Source of the DNA: Bacilli bacterium
GTDB lineage: Bacteria; Bacillota_I; Bacilli_A; ML615J-28; CAG-698
Length of the DNA stretch: 64,000 bases
Assembly: GCA_017617065.1 (NCBI GenBank)
Contig: JAFZWP010000013.1
Location: 124,001 to 188,000 of the forward strand
Reading direction: 5' to 3'
In this document: in pieces, positions 34,229-42,806 of the stretch
Layout of the letters: each line of letters opens with the position of its first letter
Position numbering within the stretch: the stretch's first letter is position 1
The notes under the pieces: model-generated
Told to the model about the DNA's origin: nothing
Databases searched by the model: none
What the model saw: only the letters and a program-made list of their open reading frames with translations
Program-made: the position numbers and the translations under genes

Positions 34229-36394
34229 TTATCCAAATATTTGCATAACTAATGCATATAAAGCACTAATTAATACGAATAATGTAGTAGCTACAGTTGA
34301 CATCATCTTAATGAAGATATCTAGAGCAACACCAACAACGTCTTTTCTAGTATCACCGATTGTATCTCCAGTTACGGCTGCTTTGTGAGCGGCTGTACCT
34401 TTACCATGACCTTCGATAGCGCCAGATTCGATATATTTCTTGGCGTTGTCAAATGCACCACCTGAGTTACCCATGAAGATAGCTCTTGGGATTGCTACGA
34501 TTGTTGAACCAAGTAAGATACCTAAAACTAGTTCTGGTCCGAAAATTGCACCAGCTACTAGTGGAACTGCTAAAGCGATGATAGATGGAACTAACATTCT
34601 CTTTAATGCAGATGATGTAGCAAGTCTTACAAGTTCGTTATAGTCTGGTTCTACTTCTCCAGTTAATACACCAGGTTGTGATAATTGTCTATCACCAACA
34701 TCAGCTAATTCCTTAGCTGATTTGATTGTATTATCTGTTAATAAAGCACAGAAGAATTCAATTAAACCACCACCAATGATTGCACCAGCGATAAGTAAGA
34801 AATCAGAAATTTTTGGTGCTTCTGCGAAGTGACCAACGAATGCACAAATTAATGATACAGTTGCGAATGCTGCTGAACCAATAGCAAATCCTTTACCGAT
34901 GGCAGCAGTTGTATTACCAACTGAGTCAAGTTTATCAGTGATTTCACGAACATCTGGGTCTAAGTGGCATGATTCAGCTAAACCACCAGCGTTATCAGCG
35001 ATAGGTCCGAAGGCATCAATTGATACAGTTGTACCAACAAATGAAAGCATTCCTAAAGCGGCAATAGCAATACCATATGTTCCGCAAAGTAATCCAGAAA
35101 CGATTAGTGATACACCAATGATTAAAATTGGGAATAAGCAAGATTTAGAGCCTACTGCATCACCTTTAGTAACTACGAATGCTTCACCTTCTGTAGCATA
35201 TTCTGCGATTGTTCTAGTTGGAGCATAATCTGCACTTGTGTAGTATTCAGTAATTAGACCAATTGCTACACCACTTACTATACCTAAACAAGCACTAACA
35301 AATGGAGATGCCCAACCAATCTTCCAACCTAAAGCGGCAAAGTCAGCATCTTTAAATGCTACAAAACTTAATACACCACAGATTACTAATGTAATACCAG
35401 CAGAAATATAAGTTGCTAAATTTAATTCTTTAGATGGGTTATCACCCATTTTACGAATAGTAACAATTAAAATACCTAATACACAACCAAGTAAGCCACC
35501 ACCAGCCATTACAAGTGGGAATAAGTAAGCACAATCAAATAATGCTTTACTATTAATTAAGCCACTTTCAAGTAATGAAATAGCGATAACGATTGATGCT
35601 GCGATTGTTGCTACAAAACTTTCTAGTAAGTCTGAGCAGTTACCAGCGATATCGTTAACATTATCACCAATGAAGTCAGCGATTACGTTAGGAACTCTAC
35701 TATCATCTTCTGGTAAATCATTTCTGATTTTACCTAAGATATCAGCTGAAATATCAGCTGCTTTTGTATAGTTACCACCAGCTACACGGTTAAACATTGC
35801 TACAGTTGAGCAACCTAGTGCGTAAGTAGTAATTCTCATAACAGATGTGTTAGTAAGTAATGCATCAATCTTTACGATTCCGCAACCATTGAATAATTTT
35901 ATACCTGTTAAAGTAGAAATAACTTGATCAGATGTACCAACACCACTTAGTAAAACGATTAATACGATACCAAGTAAGCCACAAGCTTGAACTGCTAAAC
36001 CAGATATTGATCCGCCTGATAAAGCAACTTTAACAGTTTCTCCAATTGATAAAGATGTTCTAGCTTTATTTGCTGTACGAACATTAGCGTATGTTGCTGA
36101 TTTCATACCAACAATACATACAACGCTACTCATAGCAGCACCAAGTAAATAAGTAAGACCGCTAAATGATTCAATAAATAAACTGAATAATAAAGCAAGA
36201 GCAGCTACTACGATACCAATTGTTTTAAATTCTTTTAAAATAAATACGTTAGCACCTTCACGAATGATTCCACTCATCTTAACCATACGATCAGTACCTT
36301 CATCCATTCGCTTAATCTTAAAGTAATTATAAATTACAAATAATACAGCAAGTAAGCAAATTCCAATAACTATAAAAAGCCACCATTGTTGCAT
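34229..36394 (-). CDS. hppA: Ion-pumping membrane pyrophosphatase, K+-dependent type
   Basis: 721 residues with about 16 membrane helices. The ATG chosen has AAAGGGG 11 bases ahead; a TTG seven codons earlier is possible. PPi- and Mg-binding motifs are present: NYTKAADISADILGK, DFIGDNVNDIAG (about 245), FGPIADNAGGLAE and a C-terminal HKAAVTGDTIGDTRKD. The sequence GNTTAAIGKG (about 490) has Ala where K+-independent enzymes have Lys, so this is the K+-dependent class; whether it pumps H+ or Na+ I cannot decide. It recovers energy from PPi made in biosynthesis and is consistent with the PPi-using phosphofructokinase at 7704. Confidence 0.95.
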   Translation of the reverse strand: MQQWWLFIVIGICLLAVLFVIYNYFKIKRMDEGTDRMVKMSGIIREGANVFILKEFKTIGIVVAALALLFSLFIESFSGLTYLLGAAMSSVVCIVGMKSATYANVRTANKARTSLSIGETVKVALSGGSISGLAVQACGLLGIVLIVLLSGVGTSDQVISTLTGIKLFNGCGIVKIDALLTNTSVMRITTYALGCSTVAMFNRVAGGNYTKAADISADILGKIRNDLPEDDSRVPNVIADFIGDNVNDIAGNCSDLLESFVATIAASIVIAISLLESGLINSKALFDCAYLFPLVMAGGGLLGCVLGILIVTIRKMGDNPSKELNLATYISAGITLVICGVLSFVAFKDADFAALGWKIGWASPFVSACLGIVSGVAIGLITEYYTSADYAPTRTIAEYATEGEAFVVTKGDAVGSKSCLFPILIIGVSLIVSGLLCGTYGIAIAALGMLSFVGTTVSIDAFGPIADNAGGLAESCHLDPDVREITDKLDSVGNTTAAIGKGFAIGSAAFATVSLICAFVGHFAEAPKISDFLLIAGAIIGGGLIEFFCALLTDNTIKSAKELADVGDRQLSQPGVLTGEVEPDYNELVRLATSSALKRMLVPSIIALAVPLVAGAIFGPELVLGILLGSTIVAIPRAIFMGNSGGAFDNAKKYIESGAIEGHGKGTAAHKAAVTGDTIGDTRKDVVGVALDIFIKMMSTVATTLFVLISALYALVMQIFG

Positions 36395-36437
36395 TTTAAA
36401 AAAATCCCCTTTCAATACGAACTTTTATACATTTACC

Positions 36438-36466
36438 ATTATATTCCAAAATCCGTCAATATTCAA
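36438..36466 (-). promoter_or_regulatory. Promoter of the membrane pyrophosphatase gene
   Basis: TTGAAT (36461-36466), 17-bp spacer, TATAAT (36438-36443); the -35 comes directly after the T tract of the MFS gene terminator. Confidence 0.75.
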
Positions 36467-36493
36467 TAAAAAAAAGATGCATTGCATCTTTTT
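36467..36493 (-). terminator. Terminator of the MFS transporter gene
   Basis: An 11-bp stem AAAAAGATGCA/TGCATCTTTTT with A/T tracts on both sides. The loop as written is one base, so the tip of the stem must open. Confidence 0.8.
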
Positions 36494-36496
36494 CAT

Positions 36497-37669
36497 TTAT
36501 TCATCTATTCTATCATCTATCTTTTTCTTGTTAAAAAATGGAATAAGTGCAGAATAGATTAATAGAACAATAGAAGCTATTAAGTTAATCAAATAATAAT
36601 TTTTATATCCATATGCCTCAATCAAGTTACCATTGATATTATTAAAAGCAAATAAAAGAATTGAATAAACTAATGTACATAACATTATTCCTTTTGTTGC
36701 TTTATCTTCTCCTACTAAATCTATAACATATTGGTAACTTACATGTAGAATTATGCCATATCCAATTCCACGTAAGCCCGAAGAAACTATAACTAGCCAA
36801 ACTGGTGCATATAAATAACATACGAGTAATCTGATAACTAAAGATATAGCTGATATTATTAATAAGACATAAGGTGATGTCTTCTTTTTTATCTTATTTA
36901 ATACTAGTAATACTACTAGCTCTACCGCCACAAAATAAGAAAAGACAAGTCCATATCCGTCACTATCAACCCCTCTAGTTTCTAAATATGTACCAAAGAA
37001 ATTATTATTTGTAAAAATCAAAGCTAGCATTAAGCCATAGAAGAACATAAAGAAAACAAATCTTTTATTTGATAATACTACTTTATAATCAACTGAATCT
37101 TTTTTTGTAATATCTTGTTCTTCTTCAATATTTATATCTTTTAATACTAAATATAATATTCCACTAATAACAAATAAACCAAAGCTTATTCCAAATGCTA
37201 CTTGATAACTAACTAGTTTACAAATATATCCGCTAGCTGCTGTGGCTATAATATATGCTCCTGATCCATATAACCTAAATCCTGAATAATTCTGTTTAGA
37301 ATTATCAGAATATATAGCAAGTAATGAATCCATTAGCCCGTAGTGGCATGCTCCAAATATAGCCATAAAAATAGCTAAAACAGTTATAAAATAAAAATTA
37401 CTACTAAATCCAATTAATAGAATCATCAATCCTTCTAAGATTGATATTATTCCTAAAGTAATTCTAGTTTTCTTTATTTTATTACAAATCTTGGCATAAA
37501 TTGGATTCATTAAAATAGCAAGTAGGGGTGATATACTTAATATAAAACCAATCCTTGCTTCAAGTAATCCTCTGCTTACTAAATACAAAGCAAAGAATGG
37601 ATAAAAGAACCCATCACCTAAGTATCTAATTGCTGTTAATGCTTTATACTTTATGTTTTCTTTTCTCAT
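36497..37669 (-). CDS. MFS transporter (MFS_1-like, sugar/nucleoside type)
   Basis: 390 residues with 12 predicted membrane helices. The N terminus TAIRYLGDGFFYPFFALYL and the loop NPIYAKICNKIKKTR after helix 2 correspond to motif A regions of the MFS_1_like group, which includes LacY-like and nucleoside transporters; the motif FRLYGSGAYIIATAASGYI after helix 4 is typical as well. Substrate not predictable. It is monocistronic, with AGGT before the ATG. Confidence 0.85.
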   Translation of the reverse strand: MRKENIKYKALTAIRYLGDGFFYPFFALYLVSRGLLEARIGFILSISPLLAILMNPIYAKICNKIKKTRITLGIISILEGLMILLIGFSSNFYFITVLAIFMAIFGACHYGLMDSLLAIYSDNSKQNYSGFRLYGSGAYIIATAASGYICKLVSYQVAFGISFGLFVISGILYLVLKDINIEEEQDITKKDSVDYKVVLSNKRFVFFMFFYGLMLALIFTNNNFFGTYLETRGVDSDGYGLVFSYFVAVELVVLLVLNKIKKKTSPYVLLIISAISLVIRLLVCYLYAPVWLVIVSSGLRGIGYGIILHVSYQYVIDLVGEDKATKGIMLCTLVYSILLFAFNNINGNLIEAYGYKNYYLINLIASIVLLIYSALIPFFNKKKIDDRIDE

Positions 37670-37711
37670 ATAATATACCTATAATACTAATCAATTATAC
37701 TCTAAATGGTA

Positions 37712-37751
37712 AATTAATTAAATACAAGTTTAGTAAAAACTAAACTTGTAT
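37712..37751 (-). terminator. Terminator of the 38155/37756 operon
   Basis: A 13-bp perfect stem ATACAAGTTTAGT/ACTAAACTTGTAT with a 4-base loop and TTTAATTAATTT behind it. Confidence 0.75.
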
Positions 37752-37755
37752 ATCA

Positions 37756-38148
37756 TCATCCAATACCAATTCTTATCAATATAAACTTAAAAATGTCAAA
37801 TAAAATACAACTTGCCAATAATCCGTCAAATACATAGCTTAGTATTCTAATCCATTTAGCATCTGATTTTCTGTTTCTAATTGAAATAGGAAGTAAAATG
37901 CTTGATGATACTAAGATAAATACCATTGGTATTAAAAATAGTAATATAATTGCCACACCCGCAAATAAAGCCACAAATACTAAAGCTATACCTGCTCCTG
38001 GATTATCTTCAGTTTGTTCACTAGCCGATTCCGTAAAACTTTCCACCGTTTCATGAAAGCTATTGGTTGCTAAAAAGAGAACCATTAATAAAATTATAGT
38101 TAAGAATATACTAATAACTATGCTTGATGCTAAACCTTTATTTTTCAT
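37756..38148 (-). CDS. Small membrane protein of unknown function
   Basis: 130 residues with three hydrophobic segments (about 8-30, 52-88, 103-127) and an acidic loop (ESFTESASEQTEDNPG) between the first two. I recognise no family. It starts 6 bp behind the fused spermidine-synthase-like gene and ends in a strong terminator, so the two form an operon. Confidence 0.7.
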   Translation of the reverse strand: MKNKGLASSIVISIFLTIILLMVLFLATNSFHETVESFTESASEQTEDNPGAGIALVFVALFAGVAIILLFLIPMVFILVSSSILLPISIRNRKSDAKWIRILSYVFDGLLASCILFDIFKFILIRIGIG

Positions 38149-38154
38149 AATTTA

Positions 38155-39765
38155 CTAATTACTTAAATAATCAAGTAATCCCTTCAATCCTTTTTCTTTA
38201 TAAATATCTTTATAGAAATCTACTTCTTCACTAATTAGGGTATCAATTACCCCAATTCCAAGTAGTTCTACTGGTGCCTTATCATCAGTTAGAATTAAGT
38301 CGCCACCATTATATACTTCTAACTTATCTACAACTTTACTTTGTATAAAGTATTTAAGTGATGCATTATCTATTAAATCTAAATTATTATTTAAATTATT
38401 AATCATATTAGGATTATTAGATGCAAGTAATATTCTATTTGAAGAACTCATTACATTCACAAAATATACTTCACTAAAACATTTAGTGATGGTATCGCAT
38501 AAATAGAAATTAATATTACCTTCTTCATCAGAGCGCATATTTAGATTAACTACCATTACACCATTATCTGTTAGGTGATCTTTAACTAAATCAAAGAATT
38601 CGATTGTAGACATTTGAAATGGAATAGTTATATCTTGATATGCATCTAGCATAATAACATCATATTTTTCTTTATCGATGTTTAGAAATGCTCTACCATC
38701 ATAATTATAAACTTCACAATCTTTTGATAAATGAAAATATTTATAAGATAACTCAATAATATCTTTATCTATCTCAACCCCTGTTATATCCACATTCTCA
38801 AAATATTTATAAGTTTGAGTGGCAAAAGTACCACTACCCATACCTAAAATTAACATCTTAGTATTTTCTCTATTATAAATATCACTAGCTGGTAAGGAAG
38901 CTAGGCAGTAATTATAATAATCACCAGTATAAATATTATCAGTTTTATAATATGTGGATTGTACGCCAAAGAGAACGTTTGTGGATAAATCGATACTATT
39001 TGCATCTTCTGTTACTCTTAAATAGTTATATACTGATTCACCTTCATATACCGAATCCTCTTCCCAAAAAGCAAAATCAGTTTTTGATCCAAATATAAAG
39101 CCTATTGTTAATAGGATAATACCGATTATTGCCCTAATGGGGAATGCTTTGCATGAAATAAAATACACAAGGGCTAGTATTAATAAAATAGCCGCAAATA
39201 TTAAAAATGTTAAGTTAGTTCCAATGGTAGGGATAGTTACAAATGTTGGTAAAAATGTACCAATTATTGATCCTACTGTATTAAAAGCACCTAACCATCC
39301 AACTGTTTTACCACTTTCATCTAATGATTTAGTAGCATATTTTACTAAAGATGGAGTAGTTGTACCTAATAAGAATAACGGGAATATAAATAAAATAATA
39401 CATGATGCTGTTGCAGCTACAATTAAATAGCCTGAACTAACAGTAAATATTAACACTGCAGATATACCAGCTATAATATATTTACCTACTACTGGAATTA
39501 GCGCTAACCAACAAGCAGCAATTATAATTCGTAAATATAATTTATCAGGATTAGGGTCTTTATCAGCTTTCTTGCCTCCATAAATATTACCAAGCGCCAT
39601 AGCAATCATAATTGAACCAATTACAATTGTCCAAACAATTTGGCTTGAAGAAAAATAAGGCGCAAGTAATCTTTGTGCGCCTAACTCTACAGCCATTACG
39701 CTCATTCCCGCAAAGAACTCAGTTAAATATAAAAATATTTTATTATTTAATATCTTCTTATTCAT
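38155..39765 (-). CDS. Membrane-fused spermidine synthase-like protein
   Basis: 536 residues. Residues about 1-225 hold seven or eight membrane helices of the MFS-like type found fused to SpeE in many bacteria. Residues about 255-500 are the aminopropyltransferase-like Rossmann domain: ILGMGSGTFATQ, VEIDKDIIELSYKYF, YDGRAFL, and LDAYQD in place of the classical DSTDP, with no obvious decarboxy-SAM-binding Asp pair. Such proteins may not make spermidine; the membrane part suggests transport or modification of an envelope compound. It is followed by a small membrane protein gene in the same operon. Confidence 0.85.
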   Translation of the reverse strand: MNKKILNNKIFLYLTEFFAGMSVMAVELGAQRLLAPYFSSSQIVWTIVIGSIMIAMALGNIYGGKKADKDPNPDKLYLRIIIAACWLALIPVVGKYIIAGISAVLIFTVSSGYLIVAATASCIILFIFPLFLLGTTTPSLVKYATKSLDESGKTVGWLGAFNTVGSIIGTFLPTFVTIPTIGTNLTFLIFAAILLILALVYFISCKAFPIRAIIGIILLTIGFIFGSKTDFAFWEEDSVYEGESVYNYLRVTEDANSIDLSTNVLFGVQSTYYKTDNIYTGDYYNYCLASLPASDIYNRENTKMLILGMGSGTFATQTYKYFENVDITGVEIDKDIIELSYKYFHLSKDCEVYNYDGRAFLNIDKEKYDVIMLDAYQDITIPFQMSTIEFFDLVKDHLTDNGVMVVNLNMRSDEEGNINFYLCDTITKCFSEVYFVNVMSSSNRILLASNNPNMINNLNNNLDLIDNASLKYFIQSKVVDKLEVYNGGDLILTDDKAPVELLGIGVIDTLISEEVDFYKDIYKEKGLKGLLDYLSN

Positions 39766-39781
39766 AATATACCTCTAATCC

Positions 39782-39810
39782 ATTTTACCATTTTTTCCTA
39801 ATCTTCACAA
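39782..39810 (-). promoter_or_regulatory. Promoter of the spermidine synthase-like gene
   Basis: TTGTGA (39805-39810), 17-bp spacer, TAAAAT (39782-39787), located directly behind the DUF975 gene terminator. Confidence 0.6.
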
Positions 39811-39834
39811 ATAAAAGGATGCATACGCATCCTT
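39811..39834 (-). terminator. Terminator of the GT4/DUF975 operon
   Basis: An 8-bp stem AAGGATGC/GCATCCTT with a 4-base loop and TTTTATTT behind it. Confidence 0.8.
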
Positions 39835-39838
39835 AAAT

Positions 39839-40423
39839 TTATTCTTCAGTTTCTTTAATACTTTCATAGAATTTAGTTTGTGCTAAGTTCATCCATGGAC
39901 CAACAAAGAAGATAGCTAAAATTCCAAGTGTAAGCATTGATAAAAGAATCCAACCAATGAAACTTAAATGAAGTACGAATAATTCCCACTTGTGACCTTT
40001 CATTATTTTTCTACTAGCAGTAATTGCTTCTTTCCCGCTTAATTCTGGATGATCTTTCAATAGATAAAAAGCCATTGAATAACTAAATGATTTAATGATT
40101 CCTGGAATAAAGAATAAAAGTGTCCATAAACATAAATAAACAGTTTCTAATACGAATAAAACTAAGCTTCTTCCGAAATCATTAGAAAAACCGCTAAATA
40201 AATCACCAGTATTTTTACTTTCATCTTTTCTAACAGCTTTAAAACAATAACTAGTTAAGCCATATTGAAGCGGTCCAGTAAGAACAATACCAACTCCAGC
40301 TACTTCACTTCCTGAAGCAGTACCAACTAATAAATTACCTAAAACTACATTCCAACGATTTTCTTCTAATAATTCACGTGATTCTTTCTTAATTTGTTTT
40401 CTTAATTCTCTTTTTGTTGACAT
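39839..40423 (-). CDS. DUF975 family membrane protein
   Basis: 194 residues. The start TKRELRKQIKKESRELLEENRW, four membrane helices and the segment FFIPGIIKSFSYSMAFYLLKDHPELSGKEAI are the signature of DUF975 proteins, common in Firmicutes and of unknown function. It lies 11 bp behind the glycosyltransferase gene with an AAAGGAG box, so they are co-transcribed. Confidence 0.85.
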   Translation of the reverse strand: MSTKRELRKQIKKESRELLEENRWNVVLGNLLVGTASGSEVAGVGIVLTGPLQYGLTSYCFKAVRKDESKNTGDLFSGFSNDFGRSLVLFVLETVYLCLWTLLFFIPGIIKSFSYSMAFYLLKDHPELSGKEAITASRKIMKGHKWELFVLHLSFIGWILLSMLTLGILAIFFVGPWMNLAQTKFYESIKETEE

Positions 40424-40434
40424 ATTTTTCTCCT

Positions 40435-41592
40435 TTATTTAATAGCATCTTGATACATCTTAACTAATAAGTCAATTGATTTATGAATATCATATTTCTT
40501 TTCACTACCTAAATACTTCTTAGCTTCTTTGATCCTTTCCTCATCGTGAGTTATCCAATAATCTATCTTTTCTGCTAATTCTTTAGCATCCTTTTCTTTG
40601 AATATACTCTTATCCGACAAAGCAAATTGACTAGTAGCACTTAGTTTACCTTTCGCAATAATCGGTACAACACCCATTTGAATAGCTTCCATGCAAGAAA
40701 GGCCTTCCACCTCAATTACTGCACAATGAATATATAAATCAGCTTCTTTATATATTTCTTTTAACTCATCTAAAGTACAAAACTTAAATATTGGTTGATT
40801 CTTTATAATACCTTTATTAACAAGTTTTATTGCTAATCGTTTAAGTGGCGCTTCATTTGGCCCTTGACCAAGCAATATCAATTGAATCTTATCCGCATAT
40901 TTAGAATACTTCATTGCTTTTAGAAGTGTTGCTTGATCTTTTTCTACTGAATATCTACCCGTACATACTACATTATAAATATCTTTATTCCTAACATTAA
41001 CGCCAGTTACAGTGTTAGATAACAATTTATCATCATTAGGTAGCATCCCATTAGATATAACTCTTAGATCGGCTTTATATTTCCACTTAACCAATCTCTC
41101 TTTAACATTTTCAGTAGGGCATTGGATGATTTTACAATTATCAAAAACCGCTTCTTTCCACACTTTCATTGTGGCATTATTGAGAGGCATATTTTTACGC
41201 ATGTGAATGGAAGCATATAAGTTTTCCGGATGGAGATGGTAGGTAGCCGTTAGAGGAACACCTTCTTCTTTTGCGATTTTACAAGTTCGCATTTGAATGA
41301 TAAATGGTTCTTCTAAATGAACGACATCTGCCCACCTAACTGCTTCTCTAATTACATCATCATCTGATTTAGAAAAAGAATAGCCTTGCTTTCTAACTAA
41401 TCCATCAAAAATAGGAACTTTGAAATCAGGTAAAATATAATCTGGTTCTTCTAGATTAGAATATGGATTAGCAGCTGAAATTGTTTTAACTTCTAATCCT
41501 GCTTCTTTTAAATACTTAACTGTTCTTCTAGCAGAAGCTGACAGACCATTACCTTCTGCGTAATAATTATTAACTACATATAAAACTTTCAT
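40435..41592 (-). CDS. Family 4 glycosyltransferase
   Basis: 385 residues with a GT-B layout: N-terminal acceptor domain starting KVLYVVNNYYAEGNGLSASA, then a C-terminal nucleotide-sugar domain with CTGRYSVEKDQATLLKA, LLGQGPNEAPLKRLA and EVEGLSCMEAIQMG, the E-x7-E region of GT4 retaining transferases. Similar enzymes transfer hexoses to diacylglycerol or wall polymers; the acceptor is not clear. No membrane segment. First gene of an operon with the DUF975 membrane protein. Confidence 0.88.
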   Translation of the reverse strand: MKVLYVVNNYYAEGNGLSASARRTVKYLKEAGLEVKTISAANPYSNLEEPDYILPDFKVPIFDGLVRKQGYSFSKSDDDVIREAVRWADVVHLEEPFIIQMRTCKIAKEEGVPLTATYHLHPENLYASIHMRKNMPLNNATMKVWKEAVFDNCKIIQCPTENVKERLVKWKYKADLRVISNGMLPNDDKLLSNTVTGVNVRNKDIYNVVCTGRYSVEKDQATLLKAMKYSKYADKIQLILLGQGPNEAPLKRLAIKLVNKGIIKNQPIFKFCTLDELKEIYKEADLYIHCAVIEVEGLSCMEAIQMGVVPIIAKGKLSATSQFALSDKSIFKEKDAKELAEKIDYWITHDEERIKEAKKYLGSEKKYDIHKSIDLLVKMYQDAIK

Positions 41593-41668
41593 ATTCTTCC
41601 TCTTTCTTATACATTATAGCATAACATCATTATTATTTTAATAAATTGTGTCGGTACCATCTATGATA

Positions 41669-41677
41669 TGTTATAAT
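41669..41677 (+). promoter_or_regulatory. Extended -10 promoter of the leader peptide/RhuM transcript
   Basis: TGTTATAAT is preceded by GATA; no good -35 is seen at 16-18 bp (TGTCGG at 17). The sequence ATATGTTATAATCTAA is almost the same as that before the 42807 gene (minus strand), and the ATATGTTATAAT core recurs before the 43619 gene. Confidence 0.6.
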
Positions 41678-41701
41678 CTAATTGTATTGAAGGAGATTTC
41701 T

Positions 41702-41752
41702 ATGAATAAAACAATAATTCTAATACAAATCAATATAAAATTTATTGCCTGA
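41702..41752 (+). CDS. Short leader peptide, 16 residues, Ile-rich
   Basis: An AAGGAG box 6 bases ahead of an ATG opens a 17-codon frame encoding MNKTIILIQINIKFIA, with six Ile, ending in TGA. The stop codon lies within the 5' arm of the terminator hairpin at 41747-41782, so a ribosome finishing or stalling in this frame would open the hairpin. This arrangement resembles attenuation leaders. It could instead be a small hydrophobic membrane peptide. Confidence 0.55.
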   Translation: MNKTIILIQINIKFIA

Positions 41753-41782
41753 TTGCCTAAAAGCAGTCGGGCTTTTTTTTGT
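41747..41782 (+). terminator. Terminator between leader peptide and RhuM-like gene (possible attenuator)
   Basis: A 10-bp stem GCCTGATTGC/GCAGTCGGGC with two U-G pairs and loop CTAAAA is followed by eight T. The RhuM-like gene starts 24 bp behind it and has no promoter of its own in between. Confidence 0.85.
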
Positions 41783-41805
41783 TGATAAAAAAGGAGGATA
41801 TTAAT

Positions 41806-42651
41806 ATGAATAATAAAGAAAGCAATTATGAATTAATTAAATTTGAGGATGGTGATTTTAGTCTAGATGTAAAAGTATCACCTAACGAAAATACTGTATG
41901 GCTAACGCAACAGCAAATATCCGATTTATATGGAAGAGATATTTCCGTAATTTCCCGACATATTAGAAATATAATGTATGAAAAGGAATGCACAGAAAGC
42001 AATTTGCAAAAAATGCAAATTCCTTTCTCTGACAAGCCTGTTGTTTTCTATGACTTAGAATTCATAATTTCAATTGGATATCGCATTAAATCCAAACGTG
42101 GTGTCATGTTTCGCCGTTGGGCTAATTCTATTTTAAAACAATATTTACTTAATGGCTATGCTATTAATAAGGATAGAGTAATCGCTTATCAATCAAATAT
42201 ATTAAAACTTGAAGCTAGCTTTATTGATATTGAAAATAGATTAAAAGATTTAGAAGAGACTGTATATTCAAATAATAATCAATTAATCTATGAAGGTGAA
42301 ATCTTAGAACCTTATTCTTTTTTAAGAAAGCTATTCTTTTTAGCTAAAAATGAAATTATTATCACTGATTATTATGCAGATAGTTTTTTAATATCAATGC
42401 TTAAAGATATTAAAGTAAAAATAACTATCATTACGTCAACTAGATCATATTTAAACAATATAGTTATCCCGAATAACATTAATATTATAAACAATGATGA
42501 TATACATGGAAGGTATATATTTATAGATAAATATGTATATGCTATGGATCATTCGTTTAATGCCATAGGCAAGAAAAGATTTATCATTATAAGACTAGAA
42601 AACATTACTAAAAATATGTTACTTAAAGGAATAATAAAAAAAGACATCTAG
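41806..42651 (+). CDS. RhuM-family protein with C-terminal PLD-like domain
   Basis: 281 residues from the ATG behind AAGGAGG. The N-terminal part (about 1-125) is RhuM-like (TVWLTQQQISDLYGRDISVISRHIRNI, MFRRWANSILKQYLLNGYAIN). A coiled coil (about 130-165) links to a C-terminal domain (about 175-281) with IIITDYYAD, then HGRYIFIDKYVYAMDHSF and GKKRF, the half-site of phospholipase D/HKD-like folds (His-x-Arg...Asp). Similar fusions accompany phage-type regulators and suspected defence genes. It is a lone plus-strand gene inserted between a glycosyltransferase operon and tRNA-Cys. Function unknown. Confidence 0.8.
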   Translation: MNNKESNYELIKFEDGDFSLDVKVSPNENTVWLTQQQISDLYGRDISVISRHIRNIMYEKECTESNLQKMQIPFSDKPVVFYDLEFIISIGYRIKSKRGVMFRRWANSILKQYLLNGYAINKDRVIAYQSNILKLEASFIDIENRLKDLEETVYSNNNQLIYEGEILEPYSFLRKLFFLAKNEIIITDYYADSFLISMLKDIKVKITIITSTRSYLNNIVIPNNINIINNDDIHGRYIFIDKYVYAMDHSFNAIGKKRFIIIRLENITKNMLLKGIIKKDI

Positions 42652-42671
42652 TATTTATTACTAAATGTCTT
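42635..42671 (-). terminator. Terminator of tRNA-Cys, shared with the converging RhuM-like gene
   Basis: The stem AAGACAT/ATGTCTT with inner AGTA/TACT is followed by a T run on the minus strand. The stop codon of the plus-strand gene lies inside it; on the plus strand the T tract is weak. Confidence 0.75.
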
Positions 42672-42682
42672 GATATTATCAC

Positions 42683-42756
42683 TGGAGGCTCCAGTCGGAT
42701 TTGAACCAACGATCAGGGTGTTGCAGACCCACGCCTTACCACTTGGCTATAGAGCC
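42683..42756 (-). tRNA. tRNA-Cys (GCA)
   Basis: Acceptor stem GGCTCTA/TGGAGCC, D-arm GCCAAGTGGTAAGGC, anticodon loop CTGCAAC with anticodon GCA, T-loop GGTTCAAATCC, and a genomically encoded TCCA end. The first anticodon-stem pair is a T-T mismatch. Promoter TTGAAA-17-TATAAT at 42769-42797. Confidence 0.95.
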
Positions 42757-42768
42757 ATCTACCCAACC

Positions 42769-42797
42769 ATTATATCAAATCCTTATTCTATTTTCAA
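42769..42797 (-). promoter_or_regulatory. Promoter of tRNA-Cys
   Basis: TTGAAA (42792-42797), 17-bp spacer, TATAAT (42769-42774), 12 bp before the mature 5' end. Confidence 0.8.
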
Positions 42798-42806
42798 CTA
42801 TTTTCA

